Shown here: positions 1-10,482 of the stretch, one piece after another
Layout of the letters: every line of letters begins with the position of its first letter
Numbering within the stretch: position 1 is the stretch's first letter
Assembly: GCA_019925095.2 (NCBI GenBank)
Contig: CM034391.1
Location: 25,409,051-25,473,050 of the forward strand
Reading direction: 5' to 3'
From: Dendrolimus kikuchii
Taxonomy: Eukaryota; Arthropoda; Insecta; Lepidoptera; Lasiocampidae
DNA length: 64,000 nt
The notes under the pieces: generated by a model
The model's input: the letters and a program-made list of their open reading frames with translations, nothing else
Told to the model about the DNA's origin: nothing
Database searches by the model: none
Position numbers and translations under genes: made by a program

Positions 1-1120
1 GTTACTCTGCTAGACTGCTATACTGAACCGATATCCGGGGTAGGCACCAGCCTCTTAAACACTTGAAGATTCGATTAGGTATTTTAAGAGTCCTTCGTAG
101 AGGCCTTAGGCCTGTAAACATATATCTACTATCTAAAAAAATCGGTCAATCGCATGTCGGACTAAGCAAACTGAAGAGCTCCTTGGAGATGAGGAACATT
201 CTATTTTTTATCATAATCTTGTAGTCAACATAAATAACTTTAATCTTTTTGACTTTTGCATTGAATACGGTTTACATTTTTACAATAAAGACTCACGAAG
301 CTTCTAAAGCCTTTAATAAACATACAGATAGAACCCTAGCTGAAAAGTGTACTAATACCGATGAATAAGCACATAAACAACTGTCCATACTAAAGGCAAT
401 ATCCGTCCCTAACAAACAGAGAACGACCAATAATGATGACTTTCATAAAAGTTAATACTAGAAAGTTTTCATAGCACCCGTGCTTGCACAAAATCGTTAG
501 ACCACTAGCCCTGAAGTATATTGGTTTCAAACATGCCGGCATCCCGACTGAGGCTAAATTTATGAATTTTTGCAGTTGACCTACTTTTCCGAATGATTAG
601 GTAATCAGTTTTAAATTCGTGTTGTGCTTTGTTGACCAAAACAACAACAGTGATGATTCTATTTTGGATAGGCGCATCGTTGGGTAACTGAGATTCAATG
701 TCTTTTTTATCATCATACTAATATTTAAGAGCTTAGATCTTAACAATGAAGCCTTCTCCATCCTCTCTATTCACAGCTAGCTGTGTAACTTCTATGTACG
801 ACATAACACTAGTCCTTTCCTTTACTTGGTCGGCAAACACTTTTCAAGGTCTGTCCTTCACTCTACTTACCATATACTTCAATCTACCTTCCATTATGCC
901 TTCAAGTATTATCTAAGGGATCTAAGGGAGGAAAATATATCGTATTAAATGTCCAAACATTGATGCTATCTTTCCTTTTTTTAATTTTTAAAATTGTTTG
1001 CTTTTATTTTCCTATGATCATTTCGAAAATTTCATCAACTTCATGAAATTGAAAATAATGTCATGAAATCTTTCCATCACATCGAAGAGTTTCTTCAAAG
1101 AACTTTACAAGAGACTCTTT
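1..1120. other. No recognisable feature
   Basis: AT-rich sequence without a long reading frame, tandem array or recognisable element end. Residues 690-910 are pyrimidine-rich and could be an old antisense LINE tail, but I cannot support a family. Confidence 0.5.
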
Positions 1121-1124
1121 GTTT

Positions 1125-1235
1125 GCCAGCCGTGGTCCGAAGAGCAGTGCATATTTCGTAGAGCGAATAAGAATCGCCATACAGCGCGGCAACACAGCCA
1201 GTCTTCTGGGATTGCCCCCCCTCCCCCGTGACAGA
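1125..1235 (+). pseudogene. LINE reverse-transcriptase C-terminal relic (IQRGN family)
   Basis: The plus strand reads VERIRIAIQRGNTASLLGLP in one frame. The same IQRGN-(A/V)AS-LL(G/A)TFP tail occurs at 4.9, 9.1, 36.6, 39.3 and 59.7 kb, so this is a dispersed LINE family. Only the last ~35 codons are recognisable and no start or upstream RT domain is present. Family naming (Jockey or CR1-like) is an inference. Confidence 0.55.
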
Positions 1236-1239
1236 AATT

Positions 1240-2095
1240 GGCTACATAGTCTTTCATCAATATTTATAAGTTAGTTTATTTTAGAATTTATTTTTCAAAT
1301 AATAAGACTCCATAAAAAACAAGAACGGAGTGGTGACGCCAACATGATTGGAAAACGTGTTGCAATTTACCCTTTTTATTGGTCGTTTGTCGTTTTTTGG
1401 TATTCTTCTTTTTCCATGTTAAATTGTATATACAAATTTTGAGATAAAGGGCCTAAAGCGGGAAATCGCTTGTTGAAAATTGGAAATTGACGCGTATCTT
1501 GATATACTGGTAGGTGTAAGACACTGCATTAAATTCTATTTTATTTTGATTCTTGTCACATTCGTAATAAAAATCTACGAAACTGGTCGCTTTAGGTCGC
1601 GAGGTCACTTTATTTTGTTAGGAATAATATTTTGCTTGGAAACTTAATACTTATGAAAGGAAATGAAGAAAATTGGCTTATTTATCTTTCAAATCACGTA
1701 AAGCTGACGCAAGGTCACGTAATAAAACAGATGAGAGTGAATTGACTCCGCTCAATGGACTAGTCCAGATATTAGAATAAACTAGAATTACACCAATAGT
1801 TTTGTTGCTTGTAAGGGAGCCCAAGATGCTAAATGTGGAGTTCCTCGAGCGACGCCGGGACCTTTTGGATTGTGATAGATTAGATGCTAAAAAGAAAAAA
1901 GGTTATATGATATATGCCCTTTCACTGGTGGGGGGAGCTTGGTGCAGGTTTAAAAAAAAAGAGTTGCACAGAAATACTCAAGGGTATCAGATTAATATAC
2001 ATACGGTTTAACTTGATTTAAATTGAAAAAATACCCCCACCCTATATGAAGGGTTCATATAATATGCTTAGCAACATGTTGTTAATAATAAATTC
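1240..2095. other. No recognisable feature
   Basis: AT-rich. A short open frame at 1802-2011 resembles nothing I know and has no supporting context. No repeat boundary was found. Confidence 0.45.
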
Positions 2096-2099
2096 AATA

Positions 2100-2147
2100 A
2101 ACGTCGAGTTATTCTCCGTGCTCCTGAACGGATAATAACTCGACGTT
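2100..2147. repeat. Perfect 14-bp inverted repeat (hairpin)
   Basis: AACGTCGAGTTATT at 2100-2113 is matched by its exact reverse complement at 2134-2147, leaving a 20-base loop. It lies at the 5' edge of the Z copy that follows, so it may mark an insertion or recombination scar. No terminator-like T run follows. Confidence 0.7.
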
Positions 2148-2479
2148 ATTATCCGTGTCCGTTAGTATCCGACGACAGAGAAAGAATACAATTTTCTGAG
2201 GCCGAGCGGTCTGTCGTAAGAGACGACCAAAAACACCCCACAGCCAAGTGGTACGATATTTGCCCGTCTGGATGGCTACCACCTCTGGTCAGAGTTTACT
2301 ACTATAACAACCTTGAGTTGTGTTCCGGCATTAGTGGGCAGGTTTCAGTTCCATCTACGAGTCCGGCTGTACATTGGTAGCACGCACCCTCGGTGTTACA
2401 AATGTCCATAGGCGATGGTAACAGCTTTCCATCAGATGGGCCGTCTGCCTGTATGCTGAACTAATGCAATAAAAAAAAT
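2145..2479 (+). mobile_element. Z repeat, copy 1 (diverged, near full length)
   Basis: Z is a ~320-bp dispersed family. It begins near ATCCGTGCAGGAACGG, contains GTCGTAAGAGGCGAC and GATGGCTACCACC, and ends GCAATAAAAAAA. This copy has lost part of the 5' block (it reads CCGTGTCCGTTAGTATCC) but keeps the middle and the A-rich 3' end. The A-rich tail implies retrotransposition with plus-strand RNA. It encodes no RT, so it is non-autonomous or a LINE 3' fragment. Related repeats are known to me from moth genomes, but I cannot assign a database name. Confidence 0.7.
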
Positions 2480-3380
2480 TATAAATTCGTTTCCTGAGTA
2501 ATAAAACATGCAAAACGTACTCCACCCTTCAAGTTTGAACCAGGAACTATACAGTATCTCTCAAAGTGAAATTTGGGAGTCGTTCTGAAAGCCTTAGAGC
2601 TAGAATCAAACTTCAAACCAAACTTATAACAAGGATGCTCAAAGACACAAACGCCCGACAGGCAGATATCAGTGAAACTTTAAATTGTAGACAACTATTT
2701 CAATCAGTAAGTACCAAAGGATTGTTGCAAGCTCTAGGCGTTACTGTAATTGATCTAACAAGCAATGTGAATACGAACTAATTTAAAATACAATACATGC
2801 ATGCAGTCAAAACTTAGCTTATTATTGACGACGCAGGTGGACCGTGCAGGTGAATCATCGTTCCACAGGACCGTACTCGCCGCAAGCCCGCCTTCGGTTT
2901 GTTGCTCTGGAGAATGATATGATATGATCATGATTAAATGGGGGCTGCCTGGTGCCCCACCATAACTCAATTTAAGTACTCCCTTAATTCTTGATAATCT
3001 GTCACGCTAATGCCAAACAGTCTATGAAACCGAATATCAAAGTTAATACAAAAGTTATTCTACCTATTCAAATGCCAGTATCCACAATCTAAGCAATAAC
3101 CATTTGTTTTGACAATCAACGCAACCCTTTCATCCGATGTCAAGTCAAGCGTCAAATTGTAAGTTACGGATCGGGCTTATTACTTAGCTTGGATTTCAAA
3201 GTCAATGTCTACCTTGTAATCAAAGGAACATAATTGCTATTGTTAATTCTGGTTGCCTGGAGAACTTTCATTATTGTCATTAGTATAAGACAAAACGTTA
3301 TATTATGTCCAAGAGTATTTAAGGAAGTTACAAGGGTATTGTCAACGAACCTTGGCATATAAGACTAGTCATTTCATTCA
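2480..3380. other. No recognisable feature
   Basis: AT-rich. A small frame at 2566-2781 has no recognisable domain. No element ends or tandem repeats were seen. Confidence 0.45.
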
Positions 3381-3383
3381 TAA

Positions 3384-3632
3384 CTCTTGTCATGCACGCT
3401 CGTTGTTCTTAAGGCTCCTAACATCACCTTGATCAATTTGCTCATGGAAAGTGTGTCGTGGCCTTCCACGACTTCTGCATCCATCCACTTTTGCATTGTA
3501 TATCTGTTTATTTATTCTTTCATCATGCATTCTTTCTACATGTCCGAACCACCGGAGCATTCCTTTCCTTACCTTCACCCCGACACTCTCTTTCAGACCA
3601 ACTGTCTTTCTTACTTCGGTATTACGAACGCG
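3384..3632 (-). pseudogene. RTE-like LINE C-terminus, copy 1 (3' end missing)
   Basis: The minus strand encodes KVRKGMLRWFGHVERMHDER and then VDGCRSRGRPRHTFHEQID, the C-terminal tail of an RTE-type or related non-LTR reverse transcriptase. Unlike the other copies it lacks the ARELA end and the TGTA tail. Its 5' side stops at GAACGCGGCCGGC and is joined directly to an antisense Z repeat, so this copy was rearranged after insertion. Confidence 0.75.
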
Positions 3633-3720
3633 GCCGGCAAACAGGCAGACAGGCCACCTGATGGAGAGTAGTTACCGTCACCTATGGACGTTTGCAACCT
3701 CAGGGGCGTTTCTAAGAAAT
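3632..3720 (-). mobile_element. Z repeat, copy 2 (3' fragment)
   Basis: The segment ACAGGCAGACAGG ... CCACCTGATGGA ... CCTATGGACGTTTGCAAC matches the reverse complement of the Z 3' third. It fuses without a spacer to the LINE fragment on its left. Confidence 0.6.
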
Positions 3721-3779
3721 TTTATAACGCCCTTCTTAAAGAACCCCATGTGATAGAGCAAAGGGAAAACTGAGGCAGA

Positions 3780-4330
3780 AAGTTCCCTCCAGATCATTGT
3801 TATAATCAGGATAAATGTTCTAGAGAACCGTTGCGTAGTTGAGCGTGGGAGCTCAAGGATATGGGGGTGAGTATCCCGTCGCTGGTGAGTCGTGCGGTTG
3901 TAAAAGTAAGGCGTTGGCAGCAGATCAAACAGTTCCTCGTAACACTTCCCTTTATACAGGCATTTCTATCCGGACCTGAAACCAGGATTGTCAATAGTTA
4001 GCAGGCATGCTGAAGCCCTTGAGGAGGATTAGCAGGGGGAGCTGTGTCGCAGATGGCGAACAGGGGTTCGCAGCCGGCGCCTTACTCATCTCCTCCCGAT
4101 AACTTAGTGGGACTGTGGGTTCAGGGGACCCTCCTGGCGAACCACAACCAGCGCCATGGGGTGTTCTAGTTCCAGGGGCACCCGTCTTTGTCGGCTTGCA
4201 TAGAGGTGTCACTGCAGTCGTACCCATGGTTACGGTCCCATAGCACCTCATCATGATGCGGAGGGACGTTGGAAGGTCCGACAGTCCCACATACCCCTTG
4301 GTGGCCTACCCCGGGGCCTGATGATATGCG
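3780..4330. other. GC-richer block, probably TE-derived, unassigned
   Basis: This block is visibly richer in G+C than its surroundings. It holds a 99-codon minus-strand frame (3991-4290) rich in P, G and T, with the peptide APGTRTPHGAGCGSPGGS. That composition could fit a retroelement 5' region or gag-like linker, but there is no zinc knuckle or RT motif. 3806-3990 resembles the 'gagttccattc' type of dispersed repeat also seen near 51.4 kb. I do not assign a function. Confidence 0.35.
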
Positions 4331-4840
4331 CAAATGCATTCCCTCAGCGTTGATAAAAAAAAGGCATGCTGAATCCCACCAGCATCCGTTTTATCATTAA
4401 GTAAATGTCGAGATCATCCAGCTCCTCGATAACAAGGACCTAGTGAGCAGGCACAATAGAACCAAACATTTTGAGTCAGTGTTATAAAACTACCATAATA
4501 AGATTCATAGTACCCAACTGTTCTTTCATATTTCGTTTCAGTTTTTCCTTAGAGATAAATAGGTAATCAACACAAGAAAAATCAGGGTGTTTTGTTGATG
4601 TGTTCATACATAAGTTGGTTTAAGTTCTTCCAATCCACGGAGGTGATCGGATTTTAATCGTGGTCGATAGTGTACATGTACAATTTTCTATCGCCATCCT
4701 CCTCTGTCATTAGACAAGGTAGAACTTTTGTACATGCACATTTTTTTTCTCCTCCCACCGGACGAACTGGATTGTCCGGGCTTTATTCTTTTTTAGGGCA
4801 TGTCTTCTTTTATTCTTTTTTGTCTACTTTTTATATTTTC

Positions 4841-4862
4841 TTCTCTCTCTCTCTCTCTCTCT
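4841..4862. repeat. (CT)n microsatellite
   Basis: About eleven CT dinucleotides directly precede the LINE relic at 4.88 kb. Confidence 0.9.
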
Positions 4863-4883
4863 AATTTTATCGAGACATAGCGA

Positions 4884-5030
4884 AACGTCTGGTAGAAGTC
4901 TCACGTGACCAAAATACTGTCCTATACCTCGGAAAACGCATTGGCGTTGCGATACAGCGAGGTAATGTAGCCAGTCTCTTGGGCACGTTTCCAACTGACA
5001 GCGGTCTGGCACTAGATTTTATAGTATCAT
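4884..5030 (+). pseudogene. LINE reverse-transcriptase C-terminal relic (IQRGN family)
   Basis: The plus strand reads YLGKRIGVAIQRGNVASLLG and continues TFPTDSGLALDF. This is the best preserved sense copy of the tail that recurs at 1.1, 9.1, 36.6, 39.3 and 59.7 kb. Only the C-terminus remains. Confidence 0.6.
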
Positions 5031-5039
5031 TTTAATTTG

Positions 5040-6195
5040 TATGTATAGTTTTATATCTCGTGTATTATTTGTCTCTTTATTTATTCTTTTGTGTTCATGC
5101 ACATTACAATACTGTGTGTAACTTTATTCTTTTTTTATTTGACGAGGTAAAATCTATTTGCGGATTTATCATCGTGTGGGGATCACGGTGGTGTGGAGAC
5201 TCGCCAGCTTGTTAAAGGAATATCCACCCCAGTAAAAGTGCCCGTGTTCCTTCTAGTCGCCTATAGCTCGAGCTGTGGTAAGTGGTTATAACCTACTCGC
5301 ATAATTCCTGGCAGGCGACGACCAAATATGCCTCCATCCAGTTCGTGTCTTACGGAATGATCACTTGCATTGAGTGCCGTCTGTTGGCAACACCAACATA
5401 AAATATTTTTTACTAGCAACATTGTAGTTGCATTTTTGTTTTTCTTCCGTTTGGGTTGTAGCCGAAGGCAGACGCTTTCATATGTAAAGTGATGTTATTA
5501 CAAGTTTTCACCAACTAACAGTGTTTTAACTTCTATGACTACATTCATCGACCTGGGTATCCTAGAACCACCACCGTCAGCGTGTACCACAAGTATTATT
5601 ATATGCGCGACGAGCTGCGCGCACCGTCCAGTAGTCACCGATTTTAGTCTCACTCGCACACAAATACGTGTTTATCACTAGCAAAGTTCGTTCGCCTTGG
5701 AGAATTGCAAGAACTATAATAATACTAGAGGTCCCGGCAGATGTTGTCCGATCCCAGCGCCTCTTACCAGTTTCGATTGTGAATCTAAACCGTCCCGAGG
5801 CTTACTCAAACACTCAAAAATATTCATGAAAATTTATTTATTTATTTAATTTGTTTGGGAAACATACAATAATTAATATTCTTAAATATAAAACCCAAAA
5901 TTAATACATATATCAATCAAGTTTCCGCTAAAAAATAATTTATATAATAAAAATAAAAATTGGCTCAAATAGTTATTTACAAAATCGATAAAGTCGTTCT
6001 CAAGTTATGCACGTACATATTTTTCACTTACAGGACGTGAACTTATACTGCCGTAAAACAGTTTAATATAGTACGGGGAGTAATGAATGTCGCATAATGT
6101 TAAATTAAGCATTATCATATATTGTACTTATTTAGCTTTTAACTGGAGACCAATAAATTCTTTAATACATTTCTACGATTCATTTTTATTTATAT
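5040..6195. other. No recognisable gene; unassigned sequence
   Basis: 5158-5400 is GC-richer and shares the phrase GTGTTCCTTCTAGT with ~20.49 kb, suggesting a common repeat, but the similarity is short. The remainder is AT-rich with no frame of note. Confidence 0.4.
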
Positions 6196-6201
6196 AGATT
6201 A

Positions 6202-6951
6202 CTAGCTGCGCCCCGCGGTTTCACCCGCGTGGTGATGGAAAATTGTCATAATGATGATCATTCACACCATCTATATTTATATATATATAAGAAAGTCGTG
6301 CTAGTTACACTATTTATAACTTAAGAACGGCTGTACCGATTTGGCTGAAAATTGGTGGGGTGGTAGCTTAGAACCAGGAGACAGACATAGGATACTTTTA
6401 TCCCGTTGAAACCAGTAGGTGGCGCTGAGATCGGGTTCTAGAATCCTCCTAATCACCTGGAGCGATTTTGGTGATTTTGTTTTTGTGTGTGAGTGGGTTC
6501 CCGGATGGTTTAGATTCACAATTATAACCGGTAGGTGGCGCTGAGATCGGGTTCTAGAATCTTCCAAATCACCTGGACCGATTTTGGTGATTTTATTTTT
6601 GTGTGTTTGAGTGGGTTCCCGGATGGTTTAGATTCACAATTAGAACCAGTAGGTGGCGCTGAGATCGGGTTCTAGAATCCACCTAATCACCTGGACCAAT
6701 TTTCGTGATTTTGTTTTTGTGTGTTTGAGTGGGTTCCCGGATGGTTTAAATCCAAAATTGGAACCGGTAGGTGGCGCTGGGATCGGGTCCTAGATTTTTA
6801 TTTTTACAGAGCAGCATTATTGTTATTCTGATGTGTAAGCTATATTATTGTAAAGTTTCATCAAAATCCATTCAGTAGTTTTTGCATGAAAGAGTAACAA
6901 ACATACATCCATACATTTTTGCAAACTTTCGCCTTTATAATATTAGTAGGA
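6202..6951 (-). mobile_element. Non-autonomous Helitron-like element, 750 bp
   Basis: Read on the minus strand it starts A|TCCTACTAATATTATAAA and ends ...GCGCAGCTAG|T. A GC-rich hairpin (CCGCG...CGCGG type) sits about 10 bases before CTAG. These match Helitron rules (TC 5' end, hairpin plus CTRR 3' end, insertion between A and T, no duplication). It has no coding capacity. The interior is a ~118-bp tandem block (start points 6411, 6527, 6645, 6763) containing the ggtaggtggcgctg phrase found in fragments elsewhere. Confidence 0.75.
6411..6790. repeat. Tandem ~118-bp repeat inside the Helitron-like element
   Basis: Four starts of ACC(A/G)GTAGGTGGCGCTGAG are spaced 116, 118 and 118 bases apart. 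Each unit ends with a GGATGGTTTAGATTCA-like phrase. About 3.2 units are present. Confidence 0.9.
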
Positions 6952-7239
6952 TACCTTTTGGAATTTATTCGTCTTTTCTACGCGAATTTCGTAAAACTTT
7001 TCCAACGAAACAATAGTTTTAACTAACTCGGCTTGCAATCAGACAGTATCGGATAAAAGGGCCCCATTGATTCAGCAAACAAACGCTTATTGGTACGATT
7101 CTGTTTGGATGCTAGTCCCGTTACGCGTAGATTCATGTTTCGAAGCGAGGTGAATTTTAAGGCTGTACTTTTGTAGGGTTCCGTTGGTAAAAACGGCACC
7201 TTTTTGAATCATCATTGCCTTCTTCTACCATCCATTTTT

Positions 7240-8050
7240 CTATAGTAGTATAGGCTTGCGTTTCACCATGATCTCGCCCTATGTGGAGCGAAGATATTGT
7301 TACGACTTTAGCGAGACTCGAATTAAAATGCCGTTTGAATTATTATAGAGTTCATTAGAACTATACAAACACCTATAACACAGGTACAAGGTAATTCAAT
7401 AAAACGTGCAAAGTCCGTCACTATTAGATTCCCAATTGTACACACGTCACGCCTTGATCGTGGTTCTCGCTCGATTGCCCCCTTTCTCCGTCAAACCGTC
7501 GTTTTATACCTCACAAACACAAATGTGCCCATATCGTAGTCGACGTAATCCGCAACACCTGGCTAATGGTTCGGCCGCAAGTGGCTATAACCCAGTACAA
7601 GAAAACAATGGGCTGTTCTCTAGAAACGTATGCCAATAAATAAGTAAACAAAAGAAGACGATTTTAAAAGAATTACAATTAGTTCAAATGCCGACAGGTA
7701 ATAAAATGTGTTTTTACGGATATGCAGGTGGAATTTATTTTTGTCGGAACCTAAGTTGTAACAATATGGTCTAAGATGGAGCACGTTTGCCGAGAAGCTA
7801 CCAATTCTCACTGGACTTGAAGACACTCAGGTTGTAAGTAACGGGAAAGACGTACCCCGGCAATGAGTTCCACTCCTTTGCGGTGCGCATGTTGAAGGTA
7901 GATGCAGCGCGCTTCGTTCTCTACCATATGTCGTTGCCATATGCTGGAGCGTCTCGTTGTCCGATGATGGAAGGGAGATGGGGGATCAGATCGAAGAGCT
8001 CAGCTGCACACTCTCCAAAGTGAATCCAGTAGAAAAAAAGAAGTCCCTCC
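7240..8050 (-). pseudogene. LINE RT C-terminus and 3' end, split by a solo LTR
   Basis: The minus strand from 8050 encodes the tail found intact at 16.7-16.9 kb: a [20 protein letters not shown] region, then [10 protein letters not shown] after a rearranged middle, then a short 3' untranslated region. The two halves (7764-8050 and 7240-7297) are contiguous once the LTR at 7298-7763 is removed. The [18 protein letters not shown] pattern is typical of Jockey/CR1-superfamily C-termini. Confidence 0.7.
7298..7763 (+). mobile_element. Solo LTR, 466 bp, ATAT duplication
   Basis: It begins TGTTACGACTTTAGCGAG and ends AAGTTGTAACA, i.e. short TG...CA inverted ends. ATAT flanks both sides (7294-7297 and 7764-7767). 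Removing the LTR and one ATAT restores the host LINE sequence seen uninterrupted at 16921-16970. No internal gag or pol lies nearby, so it is a solo LTR. Relatives are at 24.5, 46.0, 57.0, 58.4, 62.7 and 63.2 kb. A 4-bp duplication at ATAT fits Ty3/gypsy-type elements. Confidence 0.85.
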
Positions 8051-8109
8051 GTATAGGGTAAAATCGTGGTCAAATGCGAACCATTACTACAAAAAAAAAA
8101 TATTGTGAA

Positions 8110-8343
8110 AATAATCGGCAGACAAACACATATTGTATATCCCCAAATTAAGCAAGTTACGCTTGTGTTATGGGTAATATACAATAGACTACTCTGGGGC
8201 CGATCCCAAACATCCAGACCATAGTAAATAACGGAGAAAATACGTTTCCGAAATTTACTATACCAGGAATCGAACCCGGAGCCCCTGCGTTGCAATGAGG
8301 TACGCCGGCAAAGCCTTAGCCCGTTCAGCCACAGAGGCCGTCG
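8110..8343 (-). mobile_element. tRNA-headed SINE (family B), copy 1
   Basis: On the minus strand the head has an A box TGGCTGAACGGG and a B box GGTTCGATTCC, both fitting the RNA polymerase III consensus. A non-tRNA body follows (GGATCGGCCCCAGAG, then GCCGATTATT). The near-identical extent at 37975-38211 marks a SINE rather than a real tRNA gene. Confidence 0.75.
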
Positions 8344-8561
8344 ATAATTAAATTAAACTAGTCTAGCATTGTTCAAGAGTTCAAAACAACATGTTGCGAA
8401 GTAACACGTTGCGAAGCGGTGTACATAGAATAGGAAGTAAAATTACATTTTAACTGAAAGGTTTTGTAATGCTTGCAATAATAATCATAAACCACTCACC
8501 GGAACGTATCAGTGTCGCGTGTGACAACTGACGTTAGTGACATTAGCGCCACCAACCCAAT

Positions 8562-8794
8562 TGTACATACATACATGCATAACTTCACGCCAGTTCCCTT
8601 GCGGGGTAGTCACGAACAACGGAGCGCCATTCAGGCTTATTCTTACACACCTCACTTGCTTCTTTGATATAGCTCTTGTCATGCACGCTCGTCTGTTCTT
8701 AAGGCTCCTGACATCACCTTCTCCTAGTACACGATCAATTTGATCATGGAAGGTGTGTCGTGGCCTTCCACGACTTCTGCATCCATCCACTTTT
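8562..8794 (-). pseudogene. RTE-like LINE 3' end, copy 2
   Basis: The minus strand encodes MDGCRSRGRPRHTFHDQIDR through VRCVRISLNGAPL-type out-of-phase tails and ends in a TGTA-type tail, seen as CATACATACATGCATAAC on the plus strand. It is 5'-truncated inside the VDGCRSRG region. No clean target duplication could be read. Confidence 0.75.
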
Positions 8795-9054
8795 GCAAAT
8801 TTTACAAATGTAAAAATTCGAATACGGAGTTTACAAATAATTTAATTGCAAGCCTATTTTATTATAAATATTAACTTATATGTATGAACTTCAAAAAATT
8901 TTCTCCAGTGGAACTTCTTTTTATTTTTAATTATGATAGTTTTTATCCTAAAGAATATTAAAAGAAAAATACAATTAAATACTAAAACTAAACTATAGTA
9001 TGAAAAATAAACCTAAAATTAAAAACTATAATTAAATAAAAAAATATAGATAAA

Positions 9055-9200
9055 ATATTGGTCCCAAACCACTGTCACTTACCGGGAACGTTGCCAAAAG
9101 GCTGGCGGCGTTACCACGTTGAATAGCAATACTTAGCCTTTAAGCAAAATAGACGCCAGCCTTTTTGTCGCGTGAGAAGTCTATTAAACGGTCGGCGACT
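9055..9200 (-). pseudogene. LINE RT C-terminal relic (IQRGN family)
   Basis: The minus strand reads LSIAIQRGNAASLLATFPV and then SDSGLGPIFY. The sister copy at 39295-39440 has the same orientation and extent. The sequence continues left into an AT-rich 3' untranslated stretch to about 8.9 kb. Confidence 0.6.
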
Positions 9201-9568
9201 TCTCCATATAGTGGAACTTATTTTGGATAGAAACTTTTGAATTTGAACAAAAGATATTTATTGTAAACTAATACGTCCCCTCCAAAACAATTCTCCAGGT
9301 AGTTTCAGCGCATTCAAGCGTGATACGCTTTACTTCCGAACTCTCAACTCGCGTCACGAAACGCTTCATTTCTTGAATGGAGCTTACGATCTGAGTAATT
9401 GTTCAGTAGAATATCTTATTACTGTTTTGGTAGTTTAATATATTGATTACACACGTCGATTAATTAGTTAAGGAATTGTAATAATTTTTTTTTTTTAAGT
9501 TATAATAATATTTTTTTTATTATTAACAAATATATAGAAATGAAAATATCTGGCTTGCTTTCTATAAG

Positions 9569-9610
9569 AGAGAGAGAGACAGAGAGAGAGACAGACAGAC
9601 AGACAGAGAA
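9569..9610. repeat. (GA)n/(GACA)n microsatellite
   Basis: GAGAGAGA runs pass into four GACA units between 9569 and 9610. Confidence 0.9.
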
Positions 9611-9636
9611 ACATGCGACGCCGCACAGCTTACAAT

Positions 9637-9731
9637 AGCTTACTATAGCAAAAAGTGTCGTGACAACTTTTCGTAAGAATTTTTTCCGTCTAGCCCCCTT
9701 TCACAACGCGCGATAAGGAACTTCGTTCCAA
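9637..9731 (-). mobile_element. Truncated copy of the TTGGAACGAAGTTC element
   Basis: This ~95-bp segment is nearly identical in reverse complement to 38369-38465. It ends at the inverted terminus GAACTTCGTTCCAA (9718-9731). Both copies carry the same accidental open frame, which is explained by shared ancestry and not by coding. Confidence 0.75.
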
Positions 9732-9746
9732 TAAATCTGCAGATGT

Positions 9747-9990
9747 AGATGCGCCAGGTGATAGGGTATTTACCCGACTGGATGGCTACCACACCTGGTC
9801 TAGAGTATGTCGCCATAACAACCTTGAGTTGTGTTCCGCAATTAGTGACAAGTTTCCAGTCTTCATTAAGAGAGCAGCAGCGCATTTGTAGCAACTTGCT
9901 GTTGCAAATGTCCATAGGCGATGGTAACCACTTTCCATCAAGCGGGCTGTCTGCCTGTCTACTGAACTCATGCAATAAAATAAAACTATT
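9747..9990 (+). mobile_element. Z repeat, copy 3 (5'-truncated)
   Basis: It starts within the GGTGATAGGGTATTTACCCG block and runs to CATGCAATAAAATAAAA. The first ~80 bases of Z are missing. Confidence 0.75.
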
Positions 9991-10042
9991 TGTTGAATAT
10001 AATAATAACATAATATTTTAAGTTTTCGCCACTTGTATACAT

Positions 10043-10482
10043 AATAAAACTACGTTTGAACAGTTTCAGCGCGGTAATTTGTTTGTTTTTTATTATTCCG
10101 ACGTTTCGGCCACTTTTCAGTGGCCGTGATCACGGAAGACAAATGTCAAGTGTCAATGAGGATTGTTAAAGTTTATTTATCCTACCGCCAACTTGTTCAT
10201 TTTAATTACTTAGTTTTAATTTTGTTTATGGTTATTATTTACTCTATGGGAGCCTAATCTAATTTACCACCGCTTCGCAACATGTTGTGGCTTGAAGAGA
10301 AGAAGCGGCGCAAGAAACTCTTCAGCAAACATGCCTAGCTCTAATAATTTTATATAATATTAAAATGGGTGGGAGGAAAAATTAAAAGAAATTATCAATC
10401 AAGTTGGTTTGTGTTCCGGTGCACGGAGATAGAGCTCACAGTATCTTGAGGTCTGGCAGTTGGTTTTTGCTGGGTTGTAACG
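10043..10482 (-). mobile_element. Penelope-like element, left part of a split copy
   Basis: It matches 29292-29740 over its whole length: terminal ATAATAAAACTACGTTT, the CGACGTTTCGGCC hairpin region, a CGCTTCGCAACATGTTGTGG block, and the 3' part of the GIY-YIG frame on the minus strand. It stops at GCTGGGTT, where the 29-kb copy continues TTGGGTCTTAATAG. The continuation is found at 11397. Confidence 0.75.

Noticed and set aside
8110..8343. Possible tRNA gene
   Set aside because: The A and B boxes are good, but the sequence continues into a conserved non-tRNA body and recurs with the same extent at 38 kb, so it is a SINE head.
10100..10140. Hammerhead ribozyme in the Penelope-like terminus
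   Set aside because: In reverse complement a CTGAAAA...GAAAC arrangement is visible, but the expected CTGANGA core is not complete by eye, so no ncRNA is called. The hairpin itself is reported.
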